From assembly GCF_001949145.1 (NCBI RefSeq), contig NW_019091670.1, positions 7,915 to 69,914 on the forward strand: 62,000 nt of DNA, in the 5' to 3' direction. A program made the position numbers and the translations under genes. The stretch is from Acanthaster planci. Taxonomy: Eukaryota; Echinodermata; Asteroidea; Valvatida; Acanthasteridae. Below the pieces are notes generated by a model. It did no database searches. It was not told the origin of the DNA and saw nothing but the letters and a program-made list of their open reading frames with translations. Shown piece by piece: positions 59,144-62,000 of this stretch. Every line of letters begins with the position of its first letter. Position 1 is the first letter of the stretch.

Positions 59144-62000
59144 GTAAAAACACTTTGGCTAATACTGAAACTTTTGTACACAGATTCCATGCAAAAAGGT
59201 TTGACTTTCGAGTAGTCTCGACTCAAAACTTATAGCCTACTCACATCTTTATCCACGTCTGTTGAACATACCTCAAGCATTTGTCATTCACCGCTACTGT
59301 TAACTTTTATAATTCTATGCATTTGATAAGGGGAAGTTCCGACTGAGGCCGAGTTTGCTCGGTTGCTATGCGACAAGATTTTCGTCGACTACTTCAACAC
59401 TTTCCTTTCGCTCCCGGTAAGTGGATGCTCAAGACCACACTAACAGTTGTCGGACTTTTTAAAGTATAGCTTTCCCTTCTACAAAACGGATCATGCCACA
59501 AAGAGCGTATTCTTCTGCGCATCCCTTAAAAAACTGTTTGAAGTTAATTTCAACACCACTTCTCGATCATTTCAGCTTTACGAGAGACAATAAACGAGAC
59601 GGTTAAGCGGACAGCGAAGTCGACCTTAAATAGTCATACTTTTTAGTAGTTACAGTTTGTGTTTACTGCTTCATGAATAACCCTCTGCCAAAATCGCAGG
59701 TGTTCTCTCAGCGCTTGCTGTACCGTTTCACAGAGCAGACGTTTGAATTAGACCCACCTATCAAACGAACTCAGTATGTAAGTAAGGCAGATGTAACCTT
59801 GTAGTGACGATTCGGTCAATTCCTATTAAAAAGTGACTCTTGATGGTCAGGTATTTTGTTGAGCAAAATTCACAATGGGCGACTGTTTTTGGATAAAGTA
59901 CTTGAGCTTGACAAAGAATAAGGTGACAATGAGGATGATCAGACAATTGGTGCGCTACCCTGAAGAGGGATTTTAACCATCAGGTTAATTTTTAAACATG
60001 AAAACAAAACATGACAGAACGAAATAAACATGCCAAAAAATTTCCCTTTGTAAAATTATCGAGGCTTGAATTGACGACTAACTGGTTTATGGAAACGTTG
60101 AAATCAACTATGATCAACTTGTCAGACCCAGTCACGTGTGATCTCTATTTTCAGCGTCTCGATCGCCTCAAGTTGATGCGATGGGTTCGCACCCAGCGTG
60201 CCCCGCTGTTCTTCAAGACCGATCTATGCGTCGAATATCTGCTATGCAAACAGCTGCAGAAGACCCAGTTGCATCTGTCCTGCCCCTATGGATCAGATCA
60301 GTCCAGTAAGGTTCTCCAAGGTTTACATTACACAACCCAATCCCTCAGTTTTATTCAATTTTGATCGCAAGCGTGCCACCTGCAGGCTTAACAGCTACAA
60401 CAGCAACTTTATTAGTCCTTTAATTATGCGCTTATTTGTGATTGGAGGAGTTACATTTTGGCCAATCATTCGTTGTACAAGGAAAGGGCATGCAACAAAT
60501 TACAAGATAATTATCTGTCTGTACAGGCATTGGAGTAAATTGGAAATAGTATCAATGTTTAAATTGGATTTAGTTATTCAAGGAGGAAGTACGACAGGCA
60601 AAGTGGTATAGGCTTAGTTAGAGATTTATGTTTAAAAAACTGCATCAAGGCGCCAAAGACAGGATGTTAGATCGCCGCCTGATGTCCCGTTGGCTGAGCC
60701 GGGTCTCGGGGATGCGCAAGTTCCGCGCCTTCCTGGAGCGGACAGCGGGCGAGAAGGCGCTCCAGTTCTGGTTGGACGCTGAGCGGTTCCGCAAGACCAC
60801 CCACTGCCCGGATGAGCACAGGGCGTTGTTCCGGCAGATGGAAGCCAAGTACATCAAGCACGGAGGGATGCTCGAGTTACCGGAACATGCCAAATGGTTG
60901 GCCTCTGTGAGATCAGGTCAGTTATGAACTGCAACAGGGCGAGGGCGGATCCAAAATCACATTTAACGTGTGAGGGTGTTTTTGAAGGGCGCCAAAGTTT
61001 GAATGTTTATGTAACTTGCAATGGCCTTTGTTAGGGTTAAGGCTTCATTGGCACATTGTCCATGCTTGTAGGAGGGAGGGACAGGAAATACACGAAAAAT
61101 TTGCCTTTCTGTCATTATTAAAAAGAAATCTGTTTGCACCCTTTTTTTGGGTCCACAAAACTCTCGCAACTGAGCGTTCACTCGTGCTGGCAACATCAGC
61201 AAAGTCTTGCCCCGAACGTATACGGATTTGTATTCATTTATGAATGAAGTTTGTCAAGTACAAATGATAATAAAAAATGTCGGCTATACAATTTTCCTGT
61301 TCAGAAGGTCAAGATAAATGTCGTTCTCCAGCGGAAGTGAGGGGAGCACGGGCTCGAGAACGGCGCCAGAGTCATTTTATCGGCAGCGGAGTGGAGGTGG
61401 AATCTCGCCTGCCTGGGGGCTCCATCTACGGGGACAGCCACGAGTGGCTCATTTCTCCAGACGCTTTTGTTGTCATCCAGGGTTTCTTCCTCAAGACGCT
61501 GCAGAACTACTGGGTGCCCCGCTATATCATCCACTGCAAGGCCAAGTGGTTCATTCAACGGCCGTTGGTTCGCGGTGAGGTTCCCGTCTTTAGACCCAAC
61601 AGTTACGCGGTGAAGGTCCGCAGTCTGTCTGACCTGGCAGATGAGGACGAGGAAGCACTGATGGGAGAAGGTGTCGTGAAGTCCAAACAGGTGGTTCGGG
61701 TCGAGTCAAGATTAAAAAAGCAGAGCGCCTTCAACCTGTTGTCAATGTTCAGCTCGCCAGGTGTGCGGCGCTCTGAGCTGGCAGCCATCTTAAAGCTCGA
61801 GGACACTGGAGAGACGTTGGGAGTTAAACCTGAGGCCGACCAGTCTGTGGAAGCCAAGGAGAGATGGAGGACAGAGGACTTCCCGCTTCCGACCATATCG
61901 GAGGAAAGTGGAATGAGCGAAGAGAGCAGAAAGTCATCTGCCAAATCGAAATCAAGTTCTTCGGCAGGCTTTGCAACACCGTCACCTTGTCCTGTATCCC
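59110..62000 (+). CDS. RGS22-like protein, 5' exons, truncated by the window end
   Basis: RGS22 is a large protein with several RGS domains; in mammals it is testis-enriched and binds G-alpha subunits. Here the exons join as: 59110-59143, 59331-59416, 59700-59777, 60155-60305, about 60640-60916, and 61305 onward. The start ATG has an in-frame TAA just upstream. The N-terminal motif LLCDKIFVDYFNTFLSLP is characteristic of RGS22. The fifth exon is an RGS-type fold (FRAFLERTAGEKALQFWLDAERFR). The last exon stays open for about 695 bases to the window end, with WLISPDAFVVIQGFFLKTL and a Ser/Lys-rich stretch. The acceptor of the fifth exon is unresolved. Family call is inferred from motifs. Confidence 0.8.
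59331..59416 (+). CDS. RGS22-like exon 2
   Basis: Encodes the RGS22 N-terminal signature LLCDKIFVDYFNTFLSLP. Acceptor TTGATAAG, donor CCG|GTAAGT, phase 0. Confidence 0.82.
59700..59777 (+). CDS. RGS22-like exon 3
   Basis: 26 residues (VFSQRLLYRFTEQTFELD...). Acceptor AATCGCAG, donor TAT|GTAAGT, phase 0. Confidence 0.78.
60155..60305 (+). CDS. RGS22-like exon 4
   Basis: Encodes RLDRLKLMRWVRTQRAPLFF and a Leu-rich helix. Acceptor CTATTTTCAG, donor CCA|GTAAGG, phase 1. Confidence 0.75.
60640..60916 (+). CDS. RGS22-like exon 5: RGS-type domain
   Basis: Contains FRAFLERTAGEKALQFWLDAERF, the core helices of an RGS fold. Donor TCAG|GTCAGT, phase 1. The start is uncertain: CATCAAG|GC at about 60648 fits the phase but has a poor pyrimidine tract. 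Confidence 0.75.
61305..62000 (+). CDS. RGS22-like exon 6, open to the window end
   Basis: Acceptor CTGTTCAG. Open for 695 bases. Contains ISPDAFVVIQGFFLKTLQNY, VPRYIIHCKAKWF and a Ser/Lys-rich, probably disordered segment near the end. No stop in the window. Confidence 0.8.

Noticed and set aside
59345-59380. GTTGCTATGCGAC as an RFX X-box
   Set aside because: Second half-site is poor and it lies within coding exon 2 of the RGS22-like gene.

Overview
The window looks like nuclear DNA of a marine invertebrate deuterostome. An echinoderm, perhaps a sea star, is my best guess. The reasons are a very long intron-rich classical cadherin of the nonchordate type (EGF and laminin-G domains before the membrane), decayed transposons of several classes, and heavy scattering of the palindromic ACATGTACATGT motif. 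The species call is inference. Two runs of N (11456-11597 and 24689-24998) are assembly gaps.

Region 1, about 1-12 kb, is a graveyard of mobile elements. A non-LTR retrotransposon lies on the minus strand: a PHD-finger ORF1 with a 2A-like peptide near 11.1-10.1 kb, an APE-type endonuclease at 4.8-4.2 kb and a reverse transcriptase at 3.3-2.3 kb. The pieces are in the order expected of a single element that was later interrupted, though they could be two related copies. A defective Ty3/Gypsy-type LTR element (about 5529-9590, plus strand) sits between them. A 419-bp inverted-repeat element with a TTA target duplication (10601-11019) is inserted inside the first PHD finger of ORF1.

Region 2, about 13.2-54 kb, is one gene on the plus strand: an N-cadherin/G-cadherin-like classical cadherin. 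I resolved 33 coding exons from 14884 to 53767. All splice phases agree and give a 2904-residue protein: signal peptide, about 19 cadherin repeats, the nonchordate classical-cadherin domain, EGF-LamG-EGF-LamG-EGF-EGF, one membrane helix, and a 154-residue tail with p120- and beta-catenin-binding regions. An optional in-frame 24-nt microexon (43706-43729) is possible. A furin-type site (RLRR then D) follows three degenerate N-terminal repeats. A start-stop uORF (ATGTAA) lies 2 nt before the main ATG. A candidate noncoding first exon and a POU-octamer plus CRE promoter module lie near 13.3-13.65 kb. Intron 1 is 9 kb long and is packed with ACATGT palindromes, a tRNA-like SINE head and other repeats.

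Region 3, about 53.8-59 kb, is the 3' flank of the cadherin and intergenic DNA, with candidate poly(A) signals, an inverted-repeat element at 57724-57966 and a perfect CRE at 58866.

Region 4, 59110 to the window end, holds the 5' exons of an RGS22-like protein (a large RGS-domain protein), plus strand, running off the window in an open exon.

The two cellular genes encode unrelated functions (cell adhesion; G-protein signalling or scaffold) and are arranged head to tail.
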